DNA from: an uncultured bacterium
GTDB taxonomy: Bacteria > Bacillota > Clostridia > TANB77 > CAG-508
Assembly: GCA_905214245.1 (NCBI GenBank)
Contig: CAJMLO010000001.1
Span: forward strand, 1 to 64,000
Length of the DNA stretch: 64,000 nucleotides
Direction of reading: 5' to 3'
This document shows positions 55,192 through 63,902 of the stretch, one piece after another. The first letter of the stretch is position 1. The number at the start of each line of letters is the position of its first letter. Below the pieces are notes generated by a model. It was not told the DNA's origin. It worked only from the letters and a program-made list of their open reading frames with translations, and searched no databases. Both the position numbers and the translations under genes were made by a program.

Positions 55192-55740
55192 GGCTGATAT
55201 GAACATTTCATTATGGAGGATGTTCATGAAAAAACTTAATATTTTATCAAAGATTTTTGTTGTAGCAGTTCTTGCACTAAGTATTAACATTACATCATTT
55301 GCTGCAGAAGCAGATAATAATAGTAGCAACACATATGTTGCAAGTAATGTTTTACTTAATGATACTCTTTCTGCTCGCAGTTACAAATCTGTTTTGGATT
55401 ATACTAATTCAAATTTCCGTATGGAAATAAATGATAAAGCTTTCAAGCCTTCATTTAGCAGCAACAATACAAGAATTATCGTTGCTGCCAAAAATCTTGA
55501 TACTTCATCAGTTGGTACAATTCGAGTAGACGTGTACAAAAAGACTGGAATTCTAAACATAAAAACAAAAGTAATTTCTTTTGAATGCAAAGCAGATGGT
55601 TCAAGCCATACAAGCAATAGTTTTGCAATTACAAAAGGTTCTAACTATGTTGTAGATATTACATCTTCAAATAGTTTTAAGCACGTACTTGCAGTAAATA
55701 TTGTAGCACAGCAATAACTTTTACTACGTTCATATCAGCC
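55192..55740. repeat. 13-bp perfect inverted repeat flanking a secreted-protein gene
   Basis: GGCTGATATGAAC at 55192-55204 and its exact reverse complement at 55728-55740 enclose one gene. A second inverted repeat, ATGAACAT / ATGTTCAT, brackets the SD of that gene. No transposase present. Confidence 0.5.
55226..55717 (+). CDS. Secreted protein of unknown function
   Basis: 163 residues with a clear signal peptide (KIFVVAVLALSINITSFAAE, cleavage after the second Ala). The mature part is Ser/Asn/Thr-rich with a beta-sandwich look (NTRIIVAAKNLDTSSVGTIR, VISFECKADGSSHTSNSF, ending AVNIVAQQ). SD GGAGG lies in the loop of a small hairpin. Flanked by a 13-bp inverted repeat. Not recognised. Confidence 0.6.
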   Translation: MKKLNILSKIFVVAVLALSINITSFAAEADNNSSNTYVASNVLLNDTLSARSYKSVLDYTNSNFRMEINDKAFKPSFSSNNTRIIVAAKNLDTSSVGTIRVDVYKKTGILNIKTKVISFECKADGSSHTSNSFAITKGSNYVVDITSSNSFKHVLAVNIVAQQ

Positions 55741-55796
55741 AAACTTGCTTGCTCATTTTTGAGCAAGCAAACATTATAAATAAACGGAGGAAAATT

Positions 55797-56417
55797 ATGA
55801 AAAAATCAACTAAAATTCTATTATTAGTAATATTCTTACTAATCCTATCTTTTTCAATTTATTTTATACTTAATCAAAACAATACTCATTCCCTTGCATT
55901 TGTAAAAAAAGTAAATCAATATTCTAAAAATCAAACTAATTATTCTGCTGTTATCAGCAAAAATATTGACAACACAAATTTTATCGAAAATATTATCTTT
56001 AATAACGGTATTAAAAAAATAATATATAAAACAGGTGATAATATAACAGATATTAGATGGATAACTTCAGATAAAATAATAAGCGAGTATTCTAAAATCT
56101 ACGTTGATAGTTCGTTTGTACCAAGTGATCTTGATACTTTAGACATATATCTTTCTGGAAATTATACATATAAATTTTTAAGAGAAGAGAATTATAATAA
56201 TTCCAAATGTATTGTTTCTGAATTTACAAATAAAAATTCATCTGAAAAAACTGTAGTATGGATTGATATTGAAAGGAAATTACTTGTTAAACAAGAAATT
56301 TATGATAACAATAATCAACTAACTCAATCAGTTACATATAATATAACGCTAAATAATGTAACTAGTGAAGATGTTAAATTACCTGATTTAACAAATTACA
56401 CTTACAAAAAGCAATAG
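55797..56417 (+). CDS. Membrane-anchored or secreted protein of unknown function
   Basis: 206 residues. N-terminal helix ILLLVIFLLILSFSIYFIL then a ~180-residue outer domain of LolA/outer-membrane-carrier-like look (NGIKKIIYKTGDNITDIRWI, TVVWIDIERKLLVKQEIYDN). The pattern resembles clostridial lipoprotein-like proteins that follow stress or sporulation genes, but there is no lipobox. SD ACGGAGG. Confidence 0.6.
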   Translation: MKKSTKILLLVIFLLILSFSIYFILNQNNTHSLAFVKKVNQYSKNQTNYSAVISKNIDNTNFIENIIFNNGIKKIIYKTGDNITDIRWITSDKIISEYSKIYVDSSFVPSDLDTLDIYLSGNYTYKFLREENYNNSKCIVSEFTNKNSSEKTVVWIDIERKLLVKQEIYDNNNQLTQSVTYNITLNNVTSEDVKLPDLTNYTYKKQ

Positions 56418-56472
56418 TAAACTTGCTGAATAATGATTTCTAGATATTGCTTATGCCTTCATAAACTATTTT

Positions 56473-56510
56473 AAAAGATAACTATTTTCAAAATATAGTT
56501 GTCTTTTTTT
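56473..56510 (+). terminator. Terminator downstream of the 206-residue protein gene
   Basis: Stem AAAAGATAACTAT / ATAGTTGTCTTTT with an A/T loop, then a T-run. Confidence 0.7.
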
Positions 56511-56560
56511 ATTTGTTTCGTTATAATAACAAGGTACACAAAAATAAGGAGGAATTTGAA

Positions 56561-57148
56561 ATGAATATAGGAATAGATATAGACGGAGTTATTGCAGATA
56601 TTTCAAGATTTATAATAGATTTTGGTGCAAAGTTTAGATATGAAAACAATATCACTACTAAAATTTGTGAAAATGAATATGATGAAGCAAAAGCCTTAGG
56701 TCTTACAGATGAGCAGGCAGAAAAATTTTGGAATGAATATTTAACATATTATGCAAGTAAATATCCAGTAAGAGATTTTACATCAGAGGTTATAAAAAAA
56801 TTGAGAAAACAGGGTCATAAAATCTTTATTATAACTGCAAGAAATGAAGATGGACTTCCACCAGAAACATATGGAACAATGCAAACAATGGTTAAAAATT
56901 GGCTTAAAGAAAATGATATTGAATATGACGGTCTTGAATTCACTGCTGGAAGCAAACTTCCATATTGCAAAAGAAATAATATAGATGTTATGATTGATGA
57001 TTCTCCAACTAATGTATTAGATATATCAACCAAAATACCTGTTTTATGTTTTGATAACCCATATAACAAAACACTAACTGGTAACAACATTACTCGTGTT
57101 TATGGTTGGTATGAAATACTATATAAAATAGAAAACAAAGAATTTTAG
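56561..57148 (+). CDS. HAD-type 5'(3')-deoxyribonucleotidase-like protein
   Basis: 195 residues from the ATG at 56561 (SD AAGGAGG). HAD motif I NIGIDIDGVIADISRFIIDF, motif II IFIITARNEDG, and motif IV VMIDDSPTNVLDI. Similar to the bacterial NT5C-like nucleotidases of phage and Firmicutes, which dephosphorylate nucleotides; substrate uncertain. Single gene. Confidence 0.82.
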   Translation: MNIGIDIDGVIADISRFIIDFGAKFRYENNITTKICENEYDEAKALGLTDEQAEKFWNEYLTYYASKYPVRDFTSEVIKKLRKQGHKIFIITARNEDGLPPETYGTMQTMVKNWLKENDIEYDGLEFTAGSKLPYCKRNNIDVMIDDSPTNVLDISTKIPVLCFDNPYNKTLTGNNITRVYGWYEILYKIENKEF

Positions 57149-57222
57149 AACAATAAGAAAAGTGTTTTTACCATATGTTCAGAGTTACTTTGCAACAAGG
57201 TAACTTACCCTTGTTACAAAAC

Positions 57223-57262
57223 AAAAAAACAATACATTCAAGAGTGACTGTATTGTTTTTTT
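57223..57262. terminator. Terminator of infC-rpmI-rplT
   Basis: Stem AAAAAAACAATACA / TGTATTGTTTTTTT with a 12-base loop. It sits 9 bases past the rplT stop and can also serve the convergent nucleotidase gene. Confidence 0.85.
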
Positions 57263-57270
57263 ATTATTAA

Positions 57271-57621
57271 TTACGCATTTTTTGCTACTTCTGCAAGTTG
57301 TGCAAAAGCTTTTGGATCTGTAATTGCAAGGTCAGCTAACATTTTTCTGTTGATAACAACATTTGCTTTCTTTAATCCTGCGATCATTTTGCTATATGTT
57401 GTTCCATTCATTCTAGCTCCTGCATTAATTCTAGCAATCCATAATTTTCTGAAATTACTTTTTCTGTCTTTTCTTCCTACATAAGCATACATTCCTGATT
57501 TCATAACAGCTTGTTTAGCCATTCTAAATCTGTAATGTTTTGCTCCATAATATCCTTTTGCTCTTTTTAATATTTTTTTATGTTTTTTACGAGTGATAAC
57601 TGCTGTTTTAACTCTTGCCAT
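57271..57621 (-). CDS. rplT: Ribosomal protein bL20
   Basis: 116 residues from the ATG at 57621 (SD AAGGAGG). [60 protein letters not shown]. Assembles the 50S subunit and in Firmicutes represses its own operon by binding the leader. Last gene of infC-rpmI-rplT. Confidence 0.98.
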   Translation of the reverse strand: MARVKTAVITRKKHKKILKRAKGYYGAKHYRFRMAKQAVMKSGMYAYVGRKDRKSNFRKLWIARINAGARMNGTTYSKMIAGLKKANVVINRKMLADLAITDPKAFAQLAEVAKNA

Positions 57622-57660
57622 TTTCACTGCCTCCTTATTCTAATTTAATATTTTTGAATT

Positions 57661-57864
57661 CTAGTTACCATATGGTAATAATCTTTTAATTCCTGCTTCA
57701 CATGTTTTATCTGCATAAGCATCTTGAACTTTTCCTCTTGATTTTGCTCTTGGTGTTTTGTTAGCTAAAAGATGTCTTCTGTTTGATTTTGTTCTTTTAA
57801 CTTTTCCTGTTGCTGTATATGAATATCTTTTCTTTGCAGCTTTATTTGTTTTTAATTTTGCCAT
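57661..57864 (-). CDS. rpmI: Ribosomal protein bL35
   Basis: 67 residues. AKLKTNKAAKKRYSYTATGK, KRTKSNRRHLLANKTPRAKS and the end GIKRLLPYGN are the bL35 sequence. Between infC and rplT. Confidence 0.97.
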   Translation of the reverse strand: MAKLKTNKAAKKRYSYTATGKVKRTKSNRRHLLANKTPRAKSRGKVQDAYADKTCEAGIKRLLPYGN

Positions 57865-57929
57865 GGTTTTTTCCTCCCTATTATTTAATTAAATTGTCAA
57901 AAAACAATTCTATATTTTAACATTAACTT

Positions 57930-58451
57930 CTATGCCTTCGTTTCAGGCTTTTTAGTTAATATAATAAACATGTTTTTACCTTCAAGTACTGCTTTTTTCT
58001 CAGGTTGAGCGATATCTTCTAATGCATCGATAAATTTGTTTAAATTAGCTTCTCCTAATTTAACATAATTTAATTCTCTTCCTCTAAATCTAACAGTAAT
58101 CTTAACTTTGTTACCATCTTCTAAAAATTTCCTAGCATTTTTTACTTTAAATTCGAAATCGTGTTGCTCAATATTTGGTGTAATTCTAATTTCTTTAAGT
58201 TCAAATACTTTTTGTTTCTTTTTAGCTTCTTTTTCTTTTTTTGATTGTTCAAATTTGTACTTTCCATAGTTCATAATCTTGCATACAGGTGGCTGTGCAT
58301 TTGGTGCAACTAAAACCAAATCAAGTTTCTTGTCATATGCTATGTCAAGTGCCGAATTCAAACTCATAACTCCTCTTTTTTCTCCTGCATCATCAATTAA
58401 TTGAACTTCTTTTGCTCTAATTTGTTCATTAATAGGTAATTCTTGTTTTAT
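57930..58451 (-). CDS. infC: Translation initiation factor IF-3 with apparent ATA start
   Basis: 173 residues. ELPINEQIRAKEVQLIDDAG, VLVAPNAQPPVCKIMNYGKY, the helix linker EQSKKEKEAKKKQKVFELKE, and KVKNARKFLEDGNKVKITVR. The start: the only ATG in frame (58466) overlaps the SD itself, and GGAGG (58460-58464) is followed 8 bases on by ATA at 58451, which gives the usual length. Rare AUU/AUA starts let IF-3 repress its own translation in other bacteria. It keeps fMet-tRNA selection accurate. Confidence 0.92.
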   Translation of the reverse strand: MKQELPINEQIRAKEVQLIDDAGEKRGVMSLNSALDIAYDKKLDLVLVAPNAQPPVCKIMNYGKYKFEQSKKEKEAKKKQKVFELKEIRITPNIEQHDFEFKVKNARKFLEDGNKVKITVRFRGRELNYVKLGEANLNKFIDALEDIAQPEKKAVLEGKNMFIILTKKPETKA

Positions 58452-58609
58452 ATAAAACACCTCCAAAAAAAATGACTTGCCTCACTAGACAAATCAACCC
58501 ACTAAACAAATAAAATACAATTTATATTTTTACATAAAATTATATTTAAAATTATTAACCTTTTTCTATATGATAAGGTGAGAAGTGGATTGCTTCTACT
58601 TTGTTCGAC
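58452..58609 (-). promoter_or_regulatory. L20-type leader of infC-rpmI-rplT
   Basis: About 158 transcribed bases without a gene between promoter and infC. Contains GTAGAAGCAATCCACTTCTC, which can form a hairpin (GTAGAAG/CACTTCTC), and GTGGGTTGATTTG near the SD. Firmicutes infC operons carry an L20 leader in this place that L20 binds for autoregulation. I could not score it against the model. Confidence 0.45.
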
Positions 58610-58615
58610 TTATAA

Positions 58616-58644
58616 ATAATACTACATTTTCCACCATTTGTCAA
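58616..58644 (-). promoter_or_regulatory. Sigma-A promoter of infC-rpmI-rplT
   Basis: Minus strand TTGACA (58639-58644), 17-base spacer, TATTAT (58616-58621). Confidence 0.75.
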
Positions 58645-58663
58645 GTAATTAATAAAAAAAATA

Positions 58664-58686
58664 GAGGTACCTTAACATGGTACCTC
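58664..58686 (-). terminator. Terminator of the 112-residue gene
   Basis: Perfect stem GAGGTACC / GGTACCTC with a 7-base loop, followed on the minus strand by TATTTTTTTT. Confidence 0.85.
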
Positions 58687-58697
58687 ATTTACCCTTC

Positions 58698-59036
58698 CTA
58701 TCCGCATTGCTTCATTACATAGGAATGGCTCTCAGGATACAATTCTATTTGCACTTCTCCTGCTTTGAGAGCATTTTTGAAAGTTTCTGCAACTTTCCAT
58801 GTGATTTTCTCTTTAGCACAGAATTCACATGCATCCTTCTGCATATCAAAGCTATAAGTTTCTCCATTTTCCTGAAGGACGATTATTAACTTCGCAGGCC
58901 TTTTTAAAATCCAGAGATCTCCATCTCTTTCTACAATTTTAAAACCCTTACGTTCAAAGCTTCTTACTTTGTCTCGGCTACCCCGAATCTCCTTCATAGC
59001 TTCTTCAATAAACTCTCCACCAAGATATTTTGCCAT
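58698..59036 (-). CDS. Small protein of unknown function, GC-richer, with in-frame CGG
   Basis: 112 residues from the ATG at 59036 (SD AAAGGATG). Sequence: AKYLGGEFIEEAMKEIRGSR, then KGFKIVERDGDLWILKRPAK and DACEFCAKEKITWKVAETFK, ending HSYVMKQCG. Three Cys. I do not recognise it. Codon choice (CAG, GAG, CTC, GGC, TCC-rich) is more GC-rich than its neighbours, and GAG ATT CGG GGT contains an in-frame CGG (first base 58985). Like the pair near 23.5 kb it has a consensus promoter and terminator and looks acquired. Confidence 0.65.
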   Translation of the reverse strand: MAKYLGGEFIEEAMKEIRGSRDKVRSFERKGFKIVERDGDLWILKRPAKLIIVLQENGETYSFDMQKDACEFCAKEKITWKVAETFKNALKAGEVQIELYPESHSYVMKQCG

Positions 59037-59083
59037 AATAGACATCCTTTCTTTTTTTATTTACCATAAAAGGTAATAAATCT

Positions 59084-59112
59084 ATTATTGCATTTTTTCT
59101 AATTAATGTCAA
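59084..59112 (-). promoter_or_regulatory. Sigma-A promoter of the 112-residue gene
   Basis: Minus strand TTGACA (59107-59112), 17-base spacer, AATAAT (59084-59089). Confidence 0.65.
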
Positions 59113-59147
59113 GTAATCAATTCTATTTTTCGCTTTTTTTCGACAGA

Positions 59148-60635
59148 TTATTTATTGTGTTCTGCTTTAACTTGTTTTTTAGCAAATACAGCAATAACTG
59201 TAGCTATAACTATTAATCCAACATATACTAACACAAAATCTCCTGTAGCTGGGTTTTTAATTTTTTCTTCATTTTTTGTGTCTTTTTTCTCAACTTTTTC
59301 AAGTCCAGCAATTGCATCATTTATAGCTTTAGCATATTTATCAACTTCATCTTGTTCTGTAATATTCTTTTTGTACTCAACATTTTTTAAAGCGTCTTCA
59401 ACTTTTGAAAAGTCTTTGTAATCTGCTTTATTTAATTTGTTAGCATTTTTTACTGCCTCATTTACTTTTGAATAATCAGCATCTTTGTATTTTACTACAT
59501 ATTTTCCATTTTCGTCTTTTACAACTTCTTTTTTAGAATCGCTTGATGGTAAAACAACTTTTACTCCCTCTGGAACTGTAAAGTTATCTCCTACAGAAAC
59601 TGTATCTGTAATAGTTACTTCTGCTCCAGTTTTTGCATATTTAAGAACTGTTGATGGTGCTGTAACTTTTCCAACAACATCAATTCCATCTGCTTTTGTT
59701 AAACTTTCATGTATTTTGTCAACACTTTCATTTAACAAAGATTTTGTATATTTAAATGTACCACCATTTATTTTTATAGGTGTAACAACTCCTGTATATC
59801 CTTCAAGTAAATGCTCAGCTTCAAATGTACCACCATTTATTGTAAGTATACCTTTATCTACAGAATCTTTACCATAATTTCCAATAAAAATGTTTGTTTT
59901 GTCATCACCTGTTGGTGTTAAGAATGTACCACCATTTACTGTTGCAACATTCCAGTTCATTAATGATACTTGTTTTGTATTTTTAAATGTACCATTTTCA
60001 ATTACAATTTCACCTGCATCATCATTTTTAATTGTGTTTAATCCACCATCATAAATTCCACTGTAGATAGTAAGTTTTGGAGTAGCTTCATTTACTCCAT
60101 TAACATGACCATTTCTTGGATTTGTGCTTGTAAAATTGTAATATCCATTTTCAAATAGACTTGATGTAAAATCATTTGATGTAATATTTGTGTTTTTAGT
60201 TTTCATAATTCCATGGTTTAATACAACATAAAATGTATTGTTATTAACTGATACATCAAGATTTAATTTTGCACCATCAATTGTAACATTACCATTGTTA
60301 TATATTGCTGCATAATTGTCTGCAGTATATGAGTTTGTTATAGTACCATTTCCTGTAATAGTAAGTGTTGCTCCTTTCTCTACAGTTATAACATCTGCCT
60401 TAAGTCCTTTTGTTGTTTTGATTGTATGACCATTTAAGTCAAGTGTTAGAGTTGTTCCAGCAGATACAACATAACCTGCATCTAATGTAACATCCTCTGT
60501 TAGCTTAACAACACCGTTGCTTGCCTCTGGCATTTTGCTTGCTGCTTTAGAACTTACTGTAAATATACTAAACAATAAGGCTACTGCAATAAGCATGCCA
60601 CTTAGTGTCATAATTTTTCCTTTAGTGCTTTTCAT
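59148..60635 (-). CDS. Sortase-type surface protein with beta-helix and FIVAR-like repeat
   Basis: 495 residues. Signal peptide (GMLIAVALLFSIFTVSSKAA), then a right-handed beta-helix-like region of about 280 residues with many NG-type turns (GNGTITNSYTADNYAAIYNN, INGGTF repeated). A FIVAR-like helical domain follows (NEAVKNANKLNKADYKDFSK...AINDAIAGLEK), then the C-terminal wall-sorting signal: NPATGD, hydrophobic helix, FAKKQVKAEHNK. NPxTG is a sortase variant of LPxTG. Adhesin or carbohydrate-related surface role is likely. No sortase gene is in the window. Confidence 0.8.
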   Translation of the reverse strand: MKSTKGKIMTLSGMLIAVALLFSIFTVSSKAASKMPEASNGVVKLTEDVTLDAGYVVSAGTTLTLDLNGHTIKTTKGLKADVITVEKGATLTITGNGTITNSYTADNYAAIYNNGNVTIDGAKLNLDVSVNNNTFYVVLNHGIMKTKNTNITSNDFTSSLFENGYYNFTSTNPRNGHVNGVNEATPKLTIYSGIYDGGLNTIKNDDAGEIVIENGTFKNTKQVSLMNWNVATVNGGTFLTPTGDDKTNIFIGNYGKDSVDKGILTINGGTFEAEHLLEGYTGVVTPIKINGGTFKYTKSLLNESVDKIHESLTKADGIDVVGKVTAPSTVLKYAKTGAEVTITDTVSVGDNFTVPEGVKVVLPSSDSKKEVVKDENGKYVVKYKDADYSKVNEAVKNANKLNKADYKDFSKVEDALKNVEYKKNITEQDEVDKYAKAINDAIAGLEKVEKKDTKNEEKIKNPATGDFVLVYVGLIVIATVIAVFAKKQVKAEHNK

Positions 60636-60738
60636 TTAAATTCCTCCCTCAATTTTTAATTATATTATATATCTCTATACACTCACATTATACCCTTTAA
60701 ATTTACAAATTGCAATAGGAAAATTTTTCAATTATTAC

Positions 60739-60767
60739 TTGACATTTATATAAATTTGTTATAAAAT
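60739..60767 (+). promoter_or_regulatory. Sigma-A promoter of rplM-rpsI
   Basis: TTGACA (60739-60744), 17-base spacer, TAAAAT (60762-60767). Confidence 0.7.
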
Positions 60768-60773
60768 ATTTAA

Positions 60774-60881
60774 GCATTGTTTAAGTTTGTAACCCATATT
60801 TTTAAACTTCTCCCCGGTGGTTTAGGTAATATGGTTCTTATAAATAATAAATTAATTTTGAAATGGAGGAAATATTTTACC
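60774..60881 (+). promoter_or_regulatory. L13-type leader of rplM-rpsI
   Basis: About 107 transcribed bases before rplM with a conspicuous GC-rich block (CTCCCCGGTGGTTTAGG) in AT-rich sequence and a repeated TTTAAG/TTTAAAC. Firmicutes carry an L13 leader here that controls the operon. Identification is by position. Confidence 0.4.
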
Positions 60882-61316
60882 ATGAATAATACAACATATA
60901 GTGTTAAAAAAAGTGAAATTGAAAGAAAATGGTATATTATTGATGCAGAAAATAAACCTTTAGGTAGAGTTGCTACACAAGCTGCATTAATTTTAAGAGG
61001 AAAACATAAACCAACTTACACTCCAAACCTAGATACTGGAGATCATGTAATTATTATTAATTGCAGTAAAGTTGTTTTAACAGGAAAAAAATTAGATCAA
61101 AAAATTTACAGACATCATTCTGGATACATTGGTGGAATGAAAGAAATTTCAGCAAGACAATTATTAAACAAAGATCCAGAGCAAATGATGATGCGTGCTG
61201 TAAAAGGTATGCTTCCTCACAATAGCTTAGGAAGACAACAACTTAAAAAATTAAGAGTATATGCTGGTAGCGAACATGAAAACGCAGCTCAAAAACCAGA
61301 AATTTGGAATTTTTAA
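60882..61316 (+). CDS. rplM: Ribosomal protein uL13
   Basis: 144 residues from the ATG at 60882 (SD ATGGAGGA). [60 protein letters not shown]. 50S assembly protein, operon with rpsI. Confidence 0.98.
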   Translation: MNNTTYSVKKSEIERKWYIIDAENKPLGRVATQAALILRGKHKPTYTPNLDTGDHVIIINCSKVVLTGKKLDQKIYRHHSGYIGGMKEISARQLLNKDPEQMMMRAVKGMLPHNSLGRQQLKKLRVYAGSEHENAAQKPEIWNF

Positions 61317-61341
61317 GAAATAATATAAGGAGGATTTGAAA

Positions 61342-61749
61342 ATGCCTAAAGCAAAAAAAGAGAATATAGTGTTCTATGGTACTGGAAGAAGAAAAAGTTC
61401 AATTGCTAGAGTTAGATTAGTAGAAGGAACTGGAGTTATTACAATTAACGGAAAAAATATTGATGAATACTTAGGAACAGATACTTTAAAAGTTATTGTA
61501 AGACAACCTTTAACAGCAACAAACACAGTTGATAAATTTGATGTTATTTGTAAAGTACAAGGTGGAGGTTTCACAGGTCAAGCTGGAGCTATTCGTCTTG
61601 GTATTGCAAGAGCTTTATTAGAAGCAAATAGCGAATATAGACCAACATTAAAATCAGCAGGTTTCTTAACAAGAGATGCTCGTAAGAAAGAAAGAAAAAA
61701 ATACGGTCTTAAGAAAGCAAGAAAAGCACCTCAATTTAGCAAGAGATAA
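61342..61749 (+). CDS. rpsI: Ribosomal protein uS9
   Basis: 135 residues from the ATG at 61342 (SD AGGAGG). [20 protein letters not shown], the middle [20 protein letters not shown], and the C-terminal [16 protein letters not shown] whose end contacts P-site tRNA. 25 bases after rplM, then a terminator. Confidence 0.98.
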   Translation: MPKAKKENIVFYGTGRRKSSIARVRLVEGTGVITINGKNIDEYLGTDTLKVIVRQPLTATNTVDKFDVICKVQGGGFTGQAGAIRLGIARALLEANSEYRPTLKSAGFLTRDARKKERKKYGLKKARKAPQFSKR

Positions 61750-61770
61750 TTATTTATACAAAATATATGT

Positions 61771-61802
61771 AAAAGTCGGAAGTATTAAAACTTCCGACTT
61801 TT
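61771..61802. terminator. Bidirectional terminator between rpsI and the helicase gene
   Basis: Perfect 12-bp stem AAAAGTCGGAAG / CTTCCGACTTTT with an 8-base loop; T-runs on both strands. Confidence 0.88.
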
Positions 61803-61805
61803 TCT

Positions 61806-63902
61806 TTATTTACTTTGTTTCAATTTCAAATATCCTAACTCTTCCCAACTATTATATGCAAGATTAAGTCTAAATACAATTTTAGGTTTAGCACCCGCTC
61901 TGTTTTTATCAACTACGCATGCATAATATCTTACATCTGGATCATCATATCTCTTTAAATCAAAAAACTTAGTATCAACTTCCTTTAAAGAATATTCATA
62001 GTCATCTAAATTTTCTCTATTAATTTGCTTTATCAAACAAAGTGTATCAAGAACTTCCTTTACAGTTCTACTAACTGCTAAATCATTTACAGTTAGGTTA
62101 ACTGGAAGCGTTGAGCTTTCTGTAAGTTGAAGTGTTGAACAAATAAATATGTCAAAATTTTGTGCAAGGTTCGATAAGATCGTAGCTGTTTTCTTTATCT
62201 CTTCTCCACTTCCTATATGTTCTGTATCTGTTTTTAAAGTATCATAAAAAATGTATTCTATTTTTTCTTTATAATAATAATTCATTATTACTTTTTTAAG
62301 TTCATCATTTGTATGGTCTGTAATATTTATAAAATACATAGAATTTTCTATTTGTTCATTTGCCCAATTGGTTGCTTTTATTGTTTTATTAAATTCAGAT
62401 GAAACTTTAGTAAGTCTTTGTACAAATTCTTTTCTTGTTTCATTTTCTTCCTGAACTACAAACCCATCTTTGTCCACTTTCACTTTTTTAGTGTCATCTG
62501 GTCTAAATTCAAATTCTAGCAATTCTCCTTCTGTTTTGTGTAAGTCCTGTCCATGAAGTTTTTGAATCTCTGGATTATTAAGTATTGTAGTAATTAAACA
62601 AAGTCTCATTTTTTCTTCTGACATTTCATTTGAAATTATTAAAACTTTCTTTTTATGTACAAGTGACGTGTATGCTGCTAGATTTATTGTAAATCTACTT
62701 TTACCAGAGTTTGAAGGCATAGCAAACGCCATTGTTTCGCCTTTTCTTATTCCTTTAAACACACTTGATATTATTGGAAATGGCATTTGCAATCCTTCTG
62801 TTAAATTGTTTTCCCCAAGCTTCAAAAATTCTGATAGTCCTTCACTTATAATCGCTCTTTTAAACTTTCCTGTATCATTAACTTGTTTTATTGCACTTTC
62901 TATTTCTTCTACTGACATTTGATTGTATAGCTTGTAATTTACTATATCAACTATCCTGTCTTGTGCTTCTTTTATAGGTGTTTCAGTATATGCTTTTCTT
63001 AAAACAAACAATTTCTTTAAAGCAATATACAAAATCTCCATATCATATTGATTCTCTAGTGCATCTTCTTTCCATTCTGTTTTTAACTCACGAGATTTTT
63101 GTGTTTCTTTCGCAAAATTGAAACCTTGTTTTGCTTTTTCAGGAGTATATTTTGAACTTTCTGTAAACAATACACTTTTGTAATTATTTAATGCCATATC
63201 ATCTTCAAAATAGCATTCGTGAAATGTAAAATAAAATTTTGTTATATATTTTGGATTAGTTAAAAGCATTCCTATATACGCATGTTCAAGTCTTATGTTA
63301 GACAATTCTTTTGGATATAAACTTTCTTCATCATCTTCTTGCTTTTCGTCTGTATCTACAATCTCCTGCTCATTATTTGAATATTTATTTACTACGTCAT
63401 CAAATTCGTCATCATCTTGGTATTCGTCATCTTGTTCATCATCTGAATTGTCATTATCATTTTCTTCATTCGATTCATCGGAATCTTCTACATCTTCAAC
63501 TGAATTTTCTTCTTCAAAATTTTCAAATTCGTCATTTAGACCATTTTTTTCATAATCATCATAATCATCACTATAGATATCTTGTGGTTCATCACTTGGA
63601 AATCTATCTTCTTCTAAGCTATCATTATTTGTATCGCTTTCCTCTGGCTCATCTTGTGTGGTCTCTTCTTGTTCTTCTACTACTTCTTTTTTAATTTTTT
63701 TAGGCTTTCTTCCTCTTCTCTTTTTTGGTTTTGCCTCTTCTTCTTTTCTTTTTGAATTTAATAGCTTTAGTTTTTCTAATGCTTCTGCGTATTGCCCATT
63801 TTCCATGTTTTTTCTTGTTTCTTCTATCAACTTTTTGTTATCCTTTGTGACTTTAATACTATCTAGTAAATTGTATATTGCATCAATATTACTTTGATTC
63901 AT
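61806..63902 (-). CDS. DnaB-like (RecA-fold) helicase-family protein with acidic N-terminus
   Basis: 698 residues. The first ~60 residues are helical, then an AT-hook-like KKRRGRKPKKIKK, a long acidic low-complexity stretch of about 130 residues (EEQEETTQDEPEESDTNN and similar), a DnaB-N-like helical part, and a RecA core: AFAMPSNSGKSRFTINLAAY (Walker A), VLIISNEMSEEKMRL, YIFYDTLKTDT (Walker B), ICSTLQLTES. Probably an ATP-dependent DNA or RNA motor or a DnaB-derived regulator; not the replicative DnaB. Confidence 0.7.
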   Translation of the reverse strand: MNQSNIDAIYNLLDSIKVTKDNKKLIEETRKNMENGQYAEALEKLKLLNSKRKEEEAKPKKRRGRKPKKIKKEVVEEQEETTQDEPEESDTNNDSLEEDRFPSDEPQDIYSDDYDDYEKNGLNDEFENFEEENSVEDVEDSDESNEENDNDNSDDEQDDEYQDDDEFDDVVNKYSNNEQEIVDTDEKQEDDEESLYPKELSNIRLEHAYIGMLLTNPKYITKFYFTFHECYFEDDMALNNYKSVLFTESSKYTPEKAKQGFNFAKETQKSRELKTEWKEDALENQYDMEILYIALKKLFVLRKAYTETPIKEAQDRIVDIVNYKLYNQMSVEEIESAIKQVNDTGKFKRAIISEGLSEFLKLGENNLTEGLQMPFPIISSVFKGIRKGETMAFAMPSNSGKSRFTINLAAYTSLVHKKKVLIISNEMSEEKMRLCLITTILNNPEIQKLHGQDLHKTEGELLEFEFRPDDTKKVKVDKDGFVVQEENETRKEFVQRLTKVSSEFNKTIKATNWANEQIENSMYFINITDHTNDELKKVIMNYYYKEKIEYIFYDTLKTDTEHIGSGEEIKKTATILSNLAQNFDIFICSTLQLTESSTLPVNLTVNDLAVSRTVKEVLDTLCLIKQINRENLDDYEYSLKEVDTKFFDLKRYDDPDVRYYACVVDKNRAGAKPKIVFRLNLAYNSWEELGYLKLKQSK

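Noticed and set aside
63295..63897. Ser-rich and His-rich plus-strand open frames near 63.5 kb
   Set aside because: They are antisense images of the acidic repeat in the helicase-family gene and have no SD.
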